Shown here: piece after piece, positions 55,175-64,000 of the stretch
Layout: the number at the start of each line of letters is the position of its first letter
How positions within the stretch are numbered: the first letter of the stretch is position 1
Source: Acinetobacter wuhouensis
Lineage (GTDB): Bacteria; Pseudomonadota; Gammaproteobacteria; Pseudomonadales; Moraxellaceae
DNA: 64,000 nucleotides
Direction: 5' to 3'
NCBI RefSeq assembly: GCF_001696605.3
Contig: NZ_CP031716.1
Span: forward strand, 868,001-932,000
The notes under the pieces: model-generated
Seen by the model: only the letters and a program-made list of their open reading frames with translations
What the model was told of the DNA's origin: nothing
Databases searched by the model: none
Made by a program: the position numbers and the translations under genes

Positions 55175-56539
55175 TTAGAATTTATAACCGATTTTTAAAC
55201 CGTAAGCGATTGCGTTGTTGTCAGTGAACTCTGCAACATATCGAGAGTCTTCACCAGCTTGAGCACCAGTTTGTGCTTTTGCATCACCTAACCAGAAGTA
55301 TTTAACACCACCAGCGATAAAGGTTTGTGGTGTAGGGCTATATTGAACGCCTAAGCCTAAGTTCCAATAACCTTCTGTTGGACCTAAAGTAGAAACAGGA
55401 TTACCTGCACCAGAGTCCCAACCTACAGAAACGTTACCAGCCCATTGCTCATTGAGTTTACGACCTACACCGACTGTTGCTGAAATTTGATCTTCTGAAT
55501 ATTCAACAAGGTTAAAACCCTTTGGACGTGCATTGCTTGGATTCGTTGCACCTAATAATGGGCCAACAGCTTCTGAAACCTTACCAAATTTGTCTGGACG
55601 AATTGAAAAATCTTTCCAGTTCACCCAACGTAAGTTAGCAAATGCAACTGTATTTGCCATAATACCTGTTTGGAAATCTAGGTTTACAGATTGTGGTGTC
55701 GTAATTTTTACACCGCCAGGTGTCTGATTAGCTGCTAATGCTTTCAATAAGTATGGTGCTACAGCCGCACCAGAAGTACCTAGCGAAGCTATCAAGCCTT
55801 GCAATTGTGCTGCAGGCATACCGCTTAAGCGATCTGCAAGTGCAATAGATTCAGTCGCATCTGCATCATGATCGATTTCAGAGCGATAAGTAACAGATGC
55901 TTTTAAAGCAATATCTGGGATTTGAAAAGCAGCGCCTGCTAACCAACCAGTACCACTAGTTTCTTTGATTTTCGCATCATAACCGTTATATAGACTATAT
56001 GCTTTTCCACGTAAGCTAACATTGCCTTTAACAGTTTGGTACACACCACCAGCATAAATGTTGAATTGTTCAGTAGGTTGGAAACCAAAAATCATGGAAA
56101 TATTTTGAGTATCTACTTCAACTTTAGTATTTCCAGTTACACCACCTAGTTGTGAGGTTGTAATTGGTAAACTACCTAATACTGGATCAGTTGGTGCTGA
56201 TACAAATTCATTTGTACCGCTATATGCAGCATCTGCACCAAATGGTTGATCGTAAATTAAACCGAATGAAAAGTTGTCAGTCAGTTGGAGTTTTAACGCT
56301 GCTGATGGGAAATAGTAGTCATCGCCCATATCACCAATGTTACGATGTGGCTGAGGAGCTTCACCTGCTTCTTTGCCTTCAACAGTAGGGTCTAAAACAG
56401 AGATGCCTGCTTCAAAATAGTTACCTGGTTGTAAAAATGCTGAAATGGATTGACCTGAACGATCTAGTGCTGCGGCAAAAACACCAGTTGTTGGTAAAGT
56501 TGCTACAATTATCGCAATTGACAGACTTTTTAATTTCAT
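55175..56539 (-). CDS. FadL-family outer-membrane transporter
   Basis: 454 residues. Signal peptide ending VFA, then the FadL N-terminal hatch-like region LDRSGQSISAFLQPGNYFEAG (the family's mature start), a 14-strand barrel, and the final YGLKIGYKF. Imports long-chain fatty acids or related hydrophobic molecules. Acinetobacter species carry several FadL paralogues; the substrate here is unknown. Confidence 0.92.
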   Translation of the reverse strand: MKLKSLSIAIIVATLPTTGVFAAALDRSGQSISAFLQPGNYFEAGISVLDPTVEGKEAGEAPQPHRNIGDMGDDYYFPSAALKLQLTDNFSFGLIYDQPFGADAAYSGTNEFVSAPTDPVLGSLPITTSQLGGVTGNTKVEVDTQNISMIFGFQPTEQFNIYAGGVYQTVKGNVSLRGKAYSLYNGYDAKIKETSGTGWLAGAAFQIPDIALKASVTYRSEIDHDADATESIALADRLSGMPAAQLQGLIASLGTSGAAVAPYLLKALAANQTPGGVKITTPQSVNLDFQTGIMANTVAFANLRWVNWKDFSIRPDKFGKVSEAVGPLLGATNPSNARPKGFNLVEYSEDQISATVGVGRKLNEQWAGNVSVGWDSGAGNPVSTLGPTEGYWNLGLGVQYSPTPQTFIAGGVKYFWLGDAKAQTGAQAGEDSRYVAEFTDNNAIAYGLKIGYKF

Positions 56540-56903
56540 TTTAATTTTTCCCTAAATACGATAAAATGAATCTTTTTAATGGCTTAAGCTTTGGTGGTGA
56601 AATAATTTTGAACCTTATAGTGAATAACTCAAAGTTACTTCTTTTTACAAAATAACATATAAAAAATAAGAGTAAATACTCTATCCATAGAATTAACGAA
56701 AAAAAATTGAACTTAGAAGTTATTTTTTAACCTTGAGATTTTTAGAAGTATCGTAAAATGAGATTGTTATGAAAATTATTTAAATAAATAAAGTGAAAGA
56801 GACAGATATTTTAAAAAGATATTTTTTTAAATGATGAAAATATGGACAGTAGGTTTAAGTGAAAGTTAGTTTGAGATAAATAATAAAGCAATTCATCATT
56901 CAA
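56540..56903. other. AT-rich spacer upstream of the FadL-like gene
   Basis: 364 bp between the FadL-like gene start and the tRNA 3' end. Very AT-rich with many A/T tracts; no gene, hairpin or regulator box I can name. Confidence 0.3.
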
Positions 56904-56979
56904 TGGTGCGCTCTGCGGGACTCGAACCCACGTCGGTCGCTTAGGAGGCAACTGCTCTATCCAGTTAAGCTAAGGGCGC
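56904..56979 (-). tRNA. tRNA-Arg (anticodon CCU)
   Basis: 76 nt on the minus strand, including encoded CCA. Acceptor 5' GCGCCCT and 3' AGAGCGC pair with one C-A mismatch (C5:A68), D arm TAGCTTAACTGGATAGAGCA, anticodon arm GTTGC-CTCCTAA-GCGAC with CCT at 34-36, T arm GTGGG-TTCGAGT-CCCGC, discriminator A. Reads the rare codon AGG. Confidence 0.93.
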
Positions 56980-57056
56980 AAAGGAAATATAATTTACAAT
57001 AATACTAGTGAAAGTAAAAGTTATTACCGAAGTAATAACTTTTAAAAACAAAGATT

Positions 57057-58409
57057 TTATGCTTTTCTGTACAAAACTTTGAACAGAATAAACATCAATA
57101 CAATCCATATTGGGATCATAATGACTGCGCCACTTAATCCTTGTGTCCACATGATATAAAGCACAACAGCGATAAATGCGAGTACAAGGTAGTTACTCAA
57201 TGGTGACCACAATGCAGGGAATGAAGATATCTTACCTTCAGCTTTCATTGCTTTGATGAATTGAAGATGAGTTAAACTGATCATTGCCCAGTTTAAAACC
57301 AATGCGCCAACAACGATATAGATTAAATTGCTTAATGCATCTTCTGGTGCAAAATAATTCAACAATACACAACCAAAAATCAATAATGCTGAGAATAAAA
57401 CAGCAGGAATAGGAACACCTTGCTTATTGGTTTTTGTAAATATTTTCGGTGCATTTTTTTGTTGTGCTAAACCATAAAGCATACGGCTATTGGCATACAT
57501 CCCGCTGTTATATACCGAAAGGGCAGCAGTTAAAATGATGAAGTTAAGCAAATGCGCAGCCCAACCAATCCCTAATTGACTAAAGATCATCACGAATGGG
57601 CTTTTATCAAGACCACCGAGTTGTAACTCATTCCAAGGAACCAGTGATAATAAAATTGTCAATGAACCGATATAGAAAAGAAGGATACGGAAAACAACTT
57701 GGTTAATTGCCTTTGGAATTGATTTTTGTGGATCATCTGCTTCTGCAGCCGCCATACCAATCAATTCAATACCACCAAAAGCGAACATGAGGAAAGCTAA
57801 CATATAGAACAAACCATCAAAACCATGTGGGAAGAAACCACCATGTGTCCAAAGGTTACTAAATGAAGCGGTCGAGTCTGCACCCGCTGTTGCCAATAAA
57901 TAGAGACCAAAAATGATCATGGAAACAACAGCAGTCACTTTGATAATTGAGAGCCAAAACTCAGATTCACCGTAAAATTTTACATTCCCCAAGTTGATCA
58001 GCGTGATGATCACAAAGAAAAACAGTACCGAAACCCAGCTTGGGATATCTGGCCACCAGTAATTGATATATTTACCTACGGCTGTTAACTCAGTCATTGC
58101 AACTAAGACATACAGGATCCAATAATTCCAACCCGCCAAAAAGCCTGGGAATTTTCCCCAGTATTTGTTGGCAAAATGACTAAATGAACCTGCTACAGGC
58201 TCTTGAACAATCATTTCACCAAGTTGGCGCATAATTAAAAATGCGATTAAACCACCAATAGCATAACCCAAAATAATCGATGGACCTGCCGATTCGATTA
58301 CATGTGCGGAACCTAAAAATAACCCTGTACCAATTGCTCCACCCATGGCAATCAATTGGATATGACGATTCTTAAGTCCACGTTGTAATTGTGTAGACTC
58401 GTTGCTCAA
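57057..58409 (-). CDS. APC-family amino-acid permease (AAT/GABA-ProY type)
   Basis: 450 residues, 12 helices. N-terminal STQLQRGLKNRHIQLIAMGGAIGTGLFLGSA, FGGIELIGMAAAEADDPQKSIPKAINQVVFR after helix 6, LLYGLAQQKNAPKIFTKTNKQGVP in the long loop, all typical of the amino-acid transporter (AAT) group. Candidate substrates include aromatic amino acids, histidine, proline or GABA; the sequence does not decide. Lies just beyond tRNA-Arg on the same strand. Related to, but distinct from, the CycA-like protein at 15.4 kb. Confidence 0.9.
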   Translation of the reverse strand: MSNESTQLQRGLKNRHIQLIAMGGAIGTGLFLGSAHVIESAGPSIILGYAIGGLIAFLIMRQLGEMIVQEPVAGSFSHFANKYWGKFPGFLAGWNYWILYVLVAMTELTAVGKYINYWWPDIPSWVSVLFFFVIITLINLGNVKFYGESEFWLSIIKVTAVVSMIIFGLYLLATAGADSTASFSNLWTHGGFFPHGFDGLFYMLAFLMFAFGGIELIGMAAAEADDPQKSIPKAINQVVFRILLFYIGSLTILLSLVPWNELQLGGLDKSPFVMIFSQLGIGWAAHLLNFIILTAALSVYNSGMYANSRMLYGLAQQKNAPKIFTKTNKQGVPIPAVLFSALLIFGCVLLNYFAPEDALSNLIYIVVGALVLNWAMISLTHLQFIKAMKAEGKISSFPALWSPLSNYLVLAFIAVVLYIMWTQGLSGAVIMIPIWIVLMFILFKVLYRKA

Positions 58410-58726
58410 TGTATTCGACTCTAATTAATATGAATGCAATGATTGTAATTGATTGGTTACTTTTAGCCTAGTACATGATTGATTTATGTAAGGAAACTAA
58501 TAAGTCAAAAAACTATATTTGTAATATTTCATTGAGTTATCAAGCAAATAAATTTTATTGAACTAGAGTGTATCTGTTTAAGAGAGGGTGAAATCTAGGC
58601 TATGTTGAATATTTATTTAATACTTAAGTCAATCAATCCGTGTTTTTTAGTAAAAACAGGTTAATATAAAACTGAATGGTAATTCATTATTTGATACAAC
58701 AAAGAGAATTGAAAGGAATACGATAA
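58410..58726. other. divergent spacer between permease and prpF
   Basis: 317 bp, AT-rich, no gene. GAAAGGA about 6 nt before the prpF ATG is the only clear signal. No operator recognised. Confidence 0.3.
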
Positions 58727-59914
58727 ATGAGCTTTGCACCACAAATCAAAATCCCTGCAACCTATATGCGTGGTGGAACCAGCAAGGGTGTTTTCTTTAA
58801 ATTAGATGATTTGCCTGAACGTGCACAAGTTGCGGGGCAGGCACGTGATCAGTTGTTGCTTCGAGTAATTGGTAGTCCTGACCCTTATGGAAAGCAAATT
58901 GATGGTATGGGTGCAGCGACATCAAGCACCAGTAAAACAGTGATTTTGGCAAAAAGCTCACAAGCTGAACATGATGTTGATTATTTATTTGGACAAGTGT
59001 CGATTGATAAAGCATTTGTGGATTGGAGTGGAAACTGTGGCAACTTGACTGCGGCAGTAGGTTCATTTGCAATTAGTAATGGTTTAGTTGCAGCGGAACG
59101 TATTCCTGAAAATGGCATTTGTACAGTACGCATTTGGCAAGCCAATATTCAAAAAACCATTATTGCACATGTACCTGTGACCAATGGTCAAGTTCAAGAA
59201 ACAGGTGATTTTGAACTGGATGGTGTGACTTTCCCCGCAGCTGAAGTTCAAATTGAATTTTTAGATCCTGCTGATGATGGTGAAGATGGCGGTGCAATGT
59301 TCCCAACAGGAAACCTTGTAGATACCTTAGAAGTTCCTGAAATTGGAACTTTTCAAGCTACTTTGATTAATGCAGGTATTCCGACTATCTTCTTAAATGC
59401 AGAAGATATTGGTTACCAAGGAACGGAACTTCAAGAAGCGATTAATGGTGATGCAGCCGCTTTAGCACGTTTTGAGAAAATTCGAGCTTATGGGGCTGTG
59501 AAAATGGGTTTAATTAAAGACATTAGTGAAGCTGCGAATCGTCAACACACACCGAAAGTTGCATTTGTATCGAAACCAAAAGCATATACATCATCAAGCG
59601 GTAAGCAAGTGACTGAAACCGATGCGGATTTATTGGTACGTGCATTGTCTATGGGTAAACTACACCATGCGATGATGGGAACAGCAGCTGTTGCAATCGG
59701 TACCGCGGCAGCGATTCCAAATACACTCGTGAATTTAGCTGCGGGTGGTGGAGAAAGGGAAGCAGTACGTTTTGGTCATCCATCGGGAACCTTACGTGTC
59801 GGAGCGCAAGCTTTAAGTGAAAATGGTCAATGGGTAGTTAAAAAAGCCATTATGAGCCGTAGTGCACGTGTACTGATGGAAGGCTGGGTACGCGTACCTG
59901 CAGATAGTTTCTAA
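58727..59914 (+). CDS. prpF: PrpF-family isomerase (2-methylaconitate cis-trans isomerase)
   Basis: 395 residues, two-domain diaminopimelate-epimerase-like fold. PrpF signatures: ATYMRGGTSKGVFF at the N-terminus, DGMGAATSSTSKTVIL, VDWSGNCGNLTAAVGSF (conserved Cys in GNCGNL), and LHHAMMGTAAVAIGTAAAIPNTL. Works with AcnD in the 2-methylcitrate cycle for propionate. In this window it stands alone, without prpB, prpC or acnD, so a related isomerase role is also possible. Confidence 0.9.
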   Translation: MSFAPQIKIPATYMRGGTSKGVFFKLDDLPERAQVAGQARDQLLLRVIGSPDPYGKQIDGMGAATSSTSKTVILAKSSQAEHDVDYLFGQVSIDKAFVDWSGNCGNLTAAVGSFAISNGLVAAERIPENGICTVRIWQANIQKTIIAHVPVTNGQVQETGDFELDGVTFPAAEVQIEFLDPADDGEDGGAMFPTGNLVDTLEVPEIGTFQATLINAGIPTIFLNAEDIGYQGTELQEAINGDAAALARFEKIRAYGAVKMGLIKDISEAANRQHTPKVAFVSKPKAYTSSSGKQVTETDADLLVRALSMGKLHHAMMGTAAVAIGTAAAIPNTLVNLAAGGGEREAVRFGHPSGTLRVGAQALSENGQWVVKKAIMSRSARVLMEGWVRVPADSF

Positions 59915-59966
59915 GCGTTATTTATACACAAATAGCATTTGAAATTTAGAAAACAGACTTTTTTGC

Positions 59967-59992
59967 CCCATAAGTTGAATATAGCTTATGGG
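59967..59992 (+). terminator. hairpin after prpF
   Basis: CCCATAAG / CTTATGGG (59967-59974, 59985-59992), followed by TGTGATTTTG. Modest terminator. Confidence 0.55.
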
Positions 59993-60193
59993 TGTGATTT
60001 TGTCGGCAAAATATTTTTATTTTGATTGATGTGTGACACAATATTAGTCAATCAGTAGATCATTTATCATGATTTGAAAGTATCAGATGGTGATACTTTT
60101 GAAGATGAAATTTAAATAATGTGAAACCTCTGGTTAAAATGAGTCATTCAAACTGAATGGGTGAAGTTATTTTTGTTGGCTTTGAGGTGTTAT

Positions 60194-61144
60194 ATGGAAC
60201 ATGAGTCGATAAATTTAAAAGATAATCTTGAACAAATAAAAGTTTTTGAATATTTAGAGAGTATAGATAAATTACATTTAGTCTCGTTTATTTCTCAGAT
60301 TCCTTTACCCATTGCTATTTTTGACGATACTTCGCGTTGCTTAGGTGCAAATCAAAAATTTGCAGATATTTATGAAAGTGATGCATTGTATTTGATAGAT
60401 AAATTATTAAGTACATTTTCTACAGTTGTTTATGCACGTTTTCAAGAAGCTTTAGATTATTTTCATCAAAATCAAAATTATTTAGAACAAGAGTTTTATG
60501 TAAAAGGTCGTTTCTATCTTGCTTATTTTAAAGCTATTCGAAATGCTGATAATGCAATTGAGATGATTGTCGTTGTGTGTTCCGATGTAACACGCTTAAA
60601 ACGACGTGAAAATGTGCTATTACAAAACAATAAAAAATTACATGATCACTTATATTTAGACTTATTAACAGGTCTGCAAAATGCGCTCGCATTTGATCAT
60701 TATCTAAATAAATTGTGGCAGAATCCTGCAAAAACGGATGTTTCATTTTTAAAAATTGATTTAGATAATTTTAAATTATTCAATCAAATCAATAGTTATA
60801 CAGTAGGAGATGAAGCCTTAGTACAATTAGGTGCTGTGTTAAATGAAGTTATTCGTCAAACTGAGGCTCAACTATTCCGATTGAATTCTGCTAGCTTTAT
60901 TGTTGTGATTGAGCATTTAACAGATTGGGCTGTGATGACATTGGGGGAACGCCTAAAATTTGCGATTACAGATGCAAAAATTTTGTTTGATAAAAATAAC
61001 CAGTATCTGACGGCATCCGTTGGGATTTTTCATTTTTCTCAAGCAAGCGATGATCACGAAGTCGATGTGCTTGAAAAAATAGAAATAGCCATTCAACAAG
61101 CAAAGAAAAATGGTGCAAATTCTTTATTTTTATTGAAAAGTTAA
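60194..61144 (+). CDS. PAS and degenerate-GGDEF signalling protein
   Basis: 316 residues from ATG 60194 (GAGG upstream; the GTG frame from 60161 adds no family residues). Residues about 35-145 fit a PAS-like sensor (FISQIPLPIAIFDDTSRCLGANQKFADIY). About 155-316 is a GGDEF-fold domain: DLLTGLQNALAFDHYL, FLKIDLDNFKLFNQINSYTVGDEALVQLG, and then RLNSASFIVVI, where the catalytic GGDEF is replaced by NSASF (231-235). So it cannot be a normal diguanylate cyclase; a c-di-GMP-independent or regulatory role is inferred. No EAL domain. Followed by ispA after about 155 bp. Confidence 0.85.
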   Translation: MEHESINLKDNLEQIKVFEYLESIDKLHLVSFISQIPLPIAIFDDTSRCLGANQKFADIYESDALYLIDKLLSTFSTVVYARFQEALDYFHQNQNYLEQEFYVKGRFYLAYFKAIRNADNAIEMIVVVCSDVTRLKRRENVLLQNNKKLHDHLYLDLLTGLQNALAFDHYLNKLWQNPAKTDVSFLKIDLDNFKLFNQINSYTVGDEALVQLGAVLNEVIRQTEAQLFRLNSASFIVVIEHLTDWAVMTLGERLKFAITDAKILFDKNNQYLTASVGIFHFSQASDDHEVDVLEKIEIAIQQAKKNGANSLFLLKS

Positions 61145-61299
61145 CTGTATTTTTTGCTATTGGTATAGTTGCCATTGTTGGAATTAAAGGATGAGAATTA
61201 TAGCGACTCATAGTAGAATGAGCGCACTCATTCCATCTACCAATTTCACTCAAACTTATTTATTTTAAGTTTTAGCAATGTGTACAAGTCGAGGCTGAT

Positions 61300-62211
61300 G
61301 TGACTTCAATTCCAAATGTAAATGCAGAAATTTTAAAACGAGCGCAACAGCAAATTCAGCAAGATCTACAAACTGCTTTAGATGCATTTTCACTGCCTGA
61401 ACCTTTAAAATCTGCTGTGCATCATACTGTGATGTTAGGCGGAAAGCGTGTACGTCCAGCACTGTGTTATGCGACATCTCATTTGAAAGAGAATAATCCA
61501 AACTTTGCAGCAGTACGCCGTGCCGCAGTTGCAATCGAGTTTATTCATTGTTATTCACTTGCGCATGATGATTTGCCTTGTATGGATAACGATTTATTAC
61601 GTCGTGGGCAACCTACTTGTCATGTGGCTTTCGGTGAAGATACTGCGCTTTTGGCAGGTGACATTCTCCAGTCGATGGCTTTTGAGGTTTTAGGCAGTCG
61701 TCTGTTTGATAATGGAACATCAGTGGATCAAGCGATTGTGCTTAAACAAATGCAGATTTTAGCCACTTCAAGTTCGAAAATGGTCTGTGGTCAAGTCTTA
61801 GATTTACAAGCTGAAGGAAAGCATGTAGACCAATCACATTTGGAAAATATTCACCGTAATAAAACAGGTGCTTTAATTCAAGCCTCTATCATGATGTCGG
61901 CTGTGACGATTTTCTCAGGAACAGATCAAGCGATTCCACAATTGCGTCAATATGGGCAAGCGATTGGTTTAGCTTTCCAAGTCCAAGATGATATTCTTGA
62001 TGTGATTTCAGATACTGAATCATTGGGTAAAACAGCGGGTAAAGATGAGCAAGTGGATAAATCAACTTATCCAGCATTGATGGGTTTAGAGAATGCTAAA
62101 GCTTATGCACAGCAATTGCATGACCAAGCATTTCAGGCTTTAGAATATTTTGGTGATAATGCGAAAGAGCTGAATCAAATTTCTCAGTTTTTGTTGTCAC
62201 GTAAGAGCTAA
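61300..62211 (+). CDS. ispA: farnesyl diphosphate synthase (polyprenyl synthetase)
   Basis: Condenses IPP with DMAPP/GPP to FPP, the precursor of quinones and undecaprenyl phosphate. 303 residues. First Asp-rich motif DDLPCMD, preceded by GGKRVRPALCYA; second motif DDILDVISDTESLGKTAGKDEQVDKSTYP; C-terminal RKS. Starts at GTG 61300 with GAGG five bases upstream. Confidence 0.95.
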   Translation: MTSIPNVNAEILKRAQQQIQQDLQTALDAFSLPEPLKSAVHHTVMLGGKRVRPALCYATSHLKENNPNFAAVRRAAVAIEFIHCYSLAHDDLPCMDNDLLRRGQPTCHVAFGEDTALLAGDILQSMAFEVLGSRLFDNGTSVDQAIVLKQMQILATSSSKMVCGQVLDLQAEGKHVDQSHLENIHRNKTGALIQASIMMSAVTIFSGTDQAIPQLRQYGQAIGLAFQVQDDILDVISDTESLGKTAGKDEQVDKSTYPALMGLENAKAYAQQLHDQAFQALEYFGDNAKELNQISQFLLSRKS

Positions 62212-62242
62212 ATTCTATTTCTTATTCAGTCTTAAATATTGT

Positions 62243-62275
62243 AATAACAAAGGGGCATTTCGCCCCTTTGTTATT
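62243..62275. terminator. bidirectional terminator
   Basis: Perfect 14-bp stem AATAACAAAGGGGC / GCCCCTTTGTTATT, loop ATTTC, between convergent ispA and putP. Confidence 0.93.
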
Positions 62276-62296
62276 TTCTTTATTTATTAAATCGGA

Positions 62297-63793
62297 TTAG
62301 ACCGATTCTTTATAAATTTGATCTGCTTTATCAAATCGTTCAAGCATATCCGCTGTTGGTGCTTTACTGATTAAGCTGAATAGAATAATGGCAATGAATG
62401 AGCAAATAAATCCTGGGATAATTTCATAGACACCTGTTGCAGCAAAAACAGGAATATTTTTCCAAAGAATCACCACCAAAGCACCGATAATCATACCTGC
62501 AAGAGCCCCTGAAAGGGTCATACGCTTCCAGAACAGTGACAGAATAATCAATGGTCCAAATGCCGCACCAAAACCTGCCCATGCATAAGCGACAAGCCCG
62601 AGCACCTTAGATTCTGGATTACTCGCAAGGACGATTGCAAGGATTGCGACCAGCAAAACCATCAAACGACCGACCCAAACCAATTCTTTCTGAGAAGCTG
62701 TTTTACGAATAAAAGCTTTATAAAAATCTTCGGTTAAGGTACTTGAACAGACCAATAATTGACAACTTAACGTACTCATCACGGCCGCAAGAATCGCAGC
62801 TAAGACGATACCTGCAATCCAAGGGTTAAACAGAATTTTAGTCAGTTCCATAAAGACGGTTTCAGGGTTTGCATTCACCGTAGCTGCTAACTCAGGATGG
62901 ACTTGGAAATAAGCGATACCAAAGAAACCTGCTGCAACCGCACCACCTAAGCACAGTGTCATCCATGTCATACCGATGCGACGTGCATTGGGAATAGATT
63001 TCACAGAATCTGCCGCCATGAAACGGACAAGGATGTGAGGTTGACCAAAATAGCCTAAGCCCCATGCAAGCAAGGATAGAATTGCAACGGTGCTTAAGTC
63101 ATTGAATAAACTATAGGCTTGTGGGCGTGCAGCATCCAAAGCGGCATTGACAACACTCATATCACCTAAGCTTAAAATGGTGACGATAGGTGTTAATAAA
63201 AGTGCAAAAATCATCAACCCCGCTTGAATGGTATCTGTCCAACTCACCGCTAAGAAGCCACCAATAAACACATAGCTGATGGTTGCAATCGCACTGATCC
63301 AAAGTGCAGTACTATATGACAGCCCAAACATACTTTCGAATAAACGTGCACCTGCGACCATCCCAGAAGCACAGTAAATCGCGAAGAATATGAGAATCAC
63401 GACAGCGGAAACAATTCTTAGAATCTTTTTATGATCATTGAAACGATTGGAAAAATAATCGGGTAAGGTAAGCGCATTGTTTTGGATTTCGGTATGAATA
63501 CGTAAACGACCTGCAACCAATAACCAGTTGAGCCATGCACCAATGATCAAACCAATCGCAATCCACATTTCAGATAAACCTGACAGATAAATTGCACCTG
63601 GTAAGCCCATGAGTAGCCAACCACTCATGTCAGAAGCGCCTGCTGAAAGGGCAGTCACAAAACTCCCTAAACGACGTCCACCTAAAATATAGTCATCAAA
63701 ACTGGTTGTTGCACGATAGGCAATTAAGCCAATGATGACCATGGCAACTATATAAAATAGAAAGGTGATTAAGGTGGGGTTGAGGGAACTCAT
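62297..63793 (-). CDS. putP: sodium/proline symporter
   Basis: 498 residues, 13 helices of the SSS family. PutP hallmarks: FDDYILGGRRLGSFVTALSAGASDMSGWLLMGLPGA (Na+ site), WLNWLLVAGRLRIHTEIQNNALTLPDYFSNRF, LGYFGQPHILVRFMA, and the AILAAVMSTLSCQLLVCSSTLTEDFYK sodium-site helix. Imports proline as carbon or osmoprotectant source. PutA is not in the window. Confidence 0.95.
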   Translation of the reverse strand: MSSLNPTLITFLFYIVAMVIIGLIAYRATTSFDDYILGGRRLGSFVTALSAGASDMSGWLLMGLPGAIYLSGLSEMWIAIGLIIGAWLNWLLVAGRLRIHTEIQNNALTLPDYFSNRFNDHKKILRIVSAVVILIFFAIYCASGMVAGARLFESMFGLSYSTALWISAIATISYVFIGGFLAVSWTDTIQAGLMIFALLLTPIVTILSLGDMSVVNAALDAARPQAYSLFNDLSTVAILSLLAWGLGYFGQPHILVRFMAADSVKSIPNARRIGMTWMTLCLGGAVAAGFFGIAYFQVHPELAATVNANPETVFMELTKILFNPWIAGIVLAAILAAVMSTLSCQLLVCSSTLTEDFYKAFIRKTASQKELVWVGRLMVLLVAILAIVLASNPESKVLGLVAYAWAGFGAAFGPLIILSLFWKRMTLSGALAGMIIGALVVILWKNIPVFAATGVYEIIPGFICSFIAIILFSLISKAPTADMLERFDKADQIYKESV

Positions 63794-63925
63794 ACGATAT
63801 CCATATTCGTGGAAAGATGTAGATCTAAGGAAAATTTTTAAATAACGTGAAATTTAACCATAAATTACAAAAAATTACTGATTAAATCTTAAACGTTAAA
63901 ACTTAAGTGATCATTTTCAAGGTAA

Positions 63926-63956
63926 AAAAATAGGCAACATCAAGTTGCCTATTTTT
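63926..63956. terminator. terminator of the gene entering from the right
   Basis: AAAAATAGGCAAC-ATCAA-GTTGCCTATTTTT, 16 bp after the end of the partial minus-strand gene. Confidence 0.9.
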
Positions 63957-63971
63957 ATTGCAATCGAGAAA

Positions 63972-64000
63972 TTAGTTATTTCTACCCATCACACCACGAA
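63972..64000 (-). CDS. C-terminal end of an unknown gene (partial)
   Basis: Minus-strand codons read RGVMGRNN-stop, the stop at 63972-63974. The terminator immediately downstream supports a real gene end. Too short to name. Confidence 0.5.

Noticed and set aside
56904..56979. tRNA used as an integration site
   Set aside because: No integrase and no second copy of the tRNA 3' end was noticed in flanking sequence.

Overview
The window is ordinary chromosome of an Acinetobacter-like gammaproteobacterium. I infer the genus from AT-rich sequence, the gene content (Bpt/Aat pair, dad cluster, TSUP, SPFH and FadL families) and protein sequences I recognise as Acinetobacter-type; no species can be assigned. 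There is no prophage, CRISPR array or intact insertion sequence. About 55 protein genes, one tRNA, one riboswitch and several non-coding repeats are supported.

Layout. 1-1.3 kb: end of an M48 protease gene, a DUF2218 gene and rpe, followed by a six-unit 12-bp repeat that resembles DnaA boxes. 1.7-5.4 kb: copper-resistance operon (small Met/His/Cys-rich protein, multicopper oxidase CopA, small His-rich protein, CopB) with overlapping gene ends. 5.4-8.9 kb: a segment bracketed by two copies of a palindromic ~310-bp repeat, holding a guanidine-II riboswitch, two tandem SMR exporters, ogt, a NERD protein and a frameshifted gene. 8.9-12 kb: thiD, a HAD phosphatase, and an unknown gene split by one in-frame TAA. 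11.9-16.9 kb: complete D-alanine catabolic cluster (Lrp-type regulator, dadA, dadX, RidA, CycA-like permease). 17-22.8 kb: acyltransferase, SUKH protein, hemJ, fabB, DUF2185 protein, EcsC protein. 22.9-27.6 kb: str operon (rpsL, rpsG, fusA, tuf) with its promoter, structured spacers and terminator. 27.8-33.9 kb: diiron-type hydrolase, a MITE-like element, rimI, and the bpt/aat/methyltransferase/trxB group. 34.2-43.2 kb: ftsK, third copy of the palindromic repeat, nlpE, acyltransferase, lipoprotein, TSUP permease, and a YqiK/YqiJ-type flotillin pair. 43.2-48.7 kb: a long gene-poor structured region with an IS3-family remnant, an unknown Rossmann-like protein, a small lipoprotein, and a lipoprotein sulfatase with its own lipoprotein formylglycine-generating enzyme. 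49-64 kb: nfuA, a Fur-type-controlled TonB receptor, lipase pair, carbonic anhydrase, FadL porin, tRNA-Arg(CCU), amino-acid permease, prpF, a PAS/degenerate-GGDEF protein, ispA and putP.

Most interesting non-coding signal: three copies of an intergenic element (5411-5722, 8531-8851, 37450-37756) in which stem arms differ between copies in a compensatory way (for example TCATCCGCAA/TTGCGGATGA against TCCTTCGCAG/CTGCGAAGGA). That pattern means the fold, not the primary sequence, is being kept. Starts were moved from the longest frame wherever a Shine-Dalgarno site or family length favoured a later codon; this is stated for each gene.
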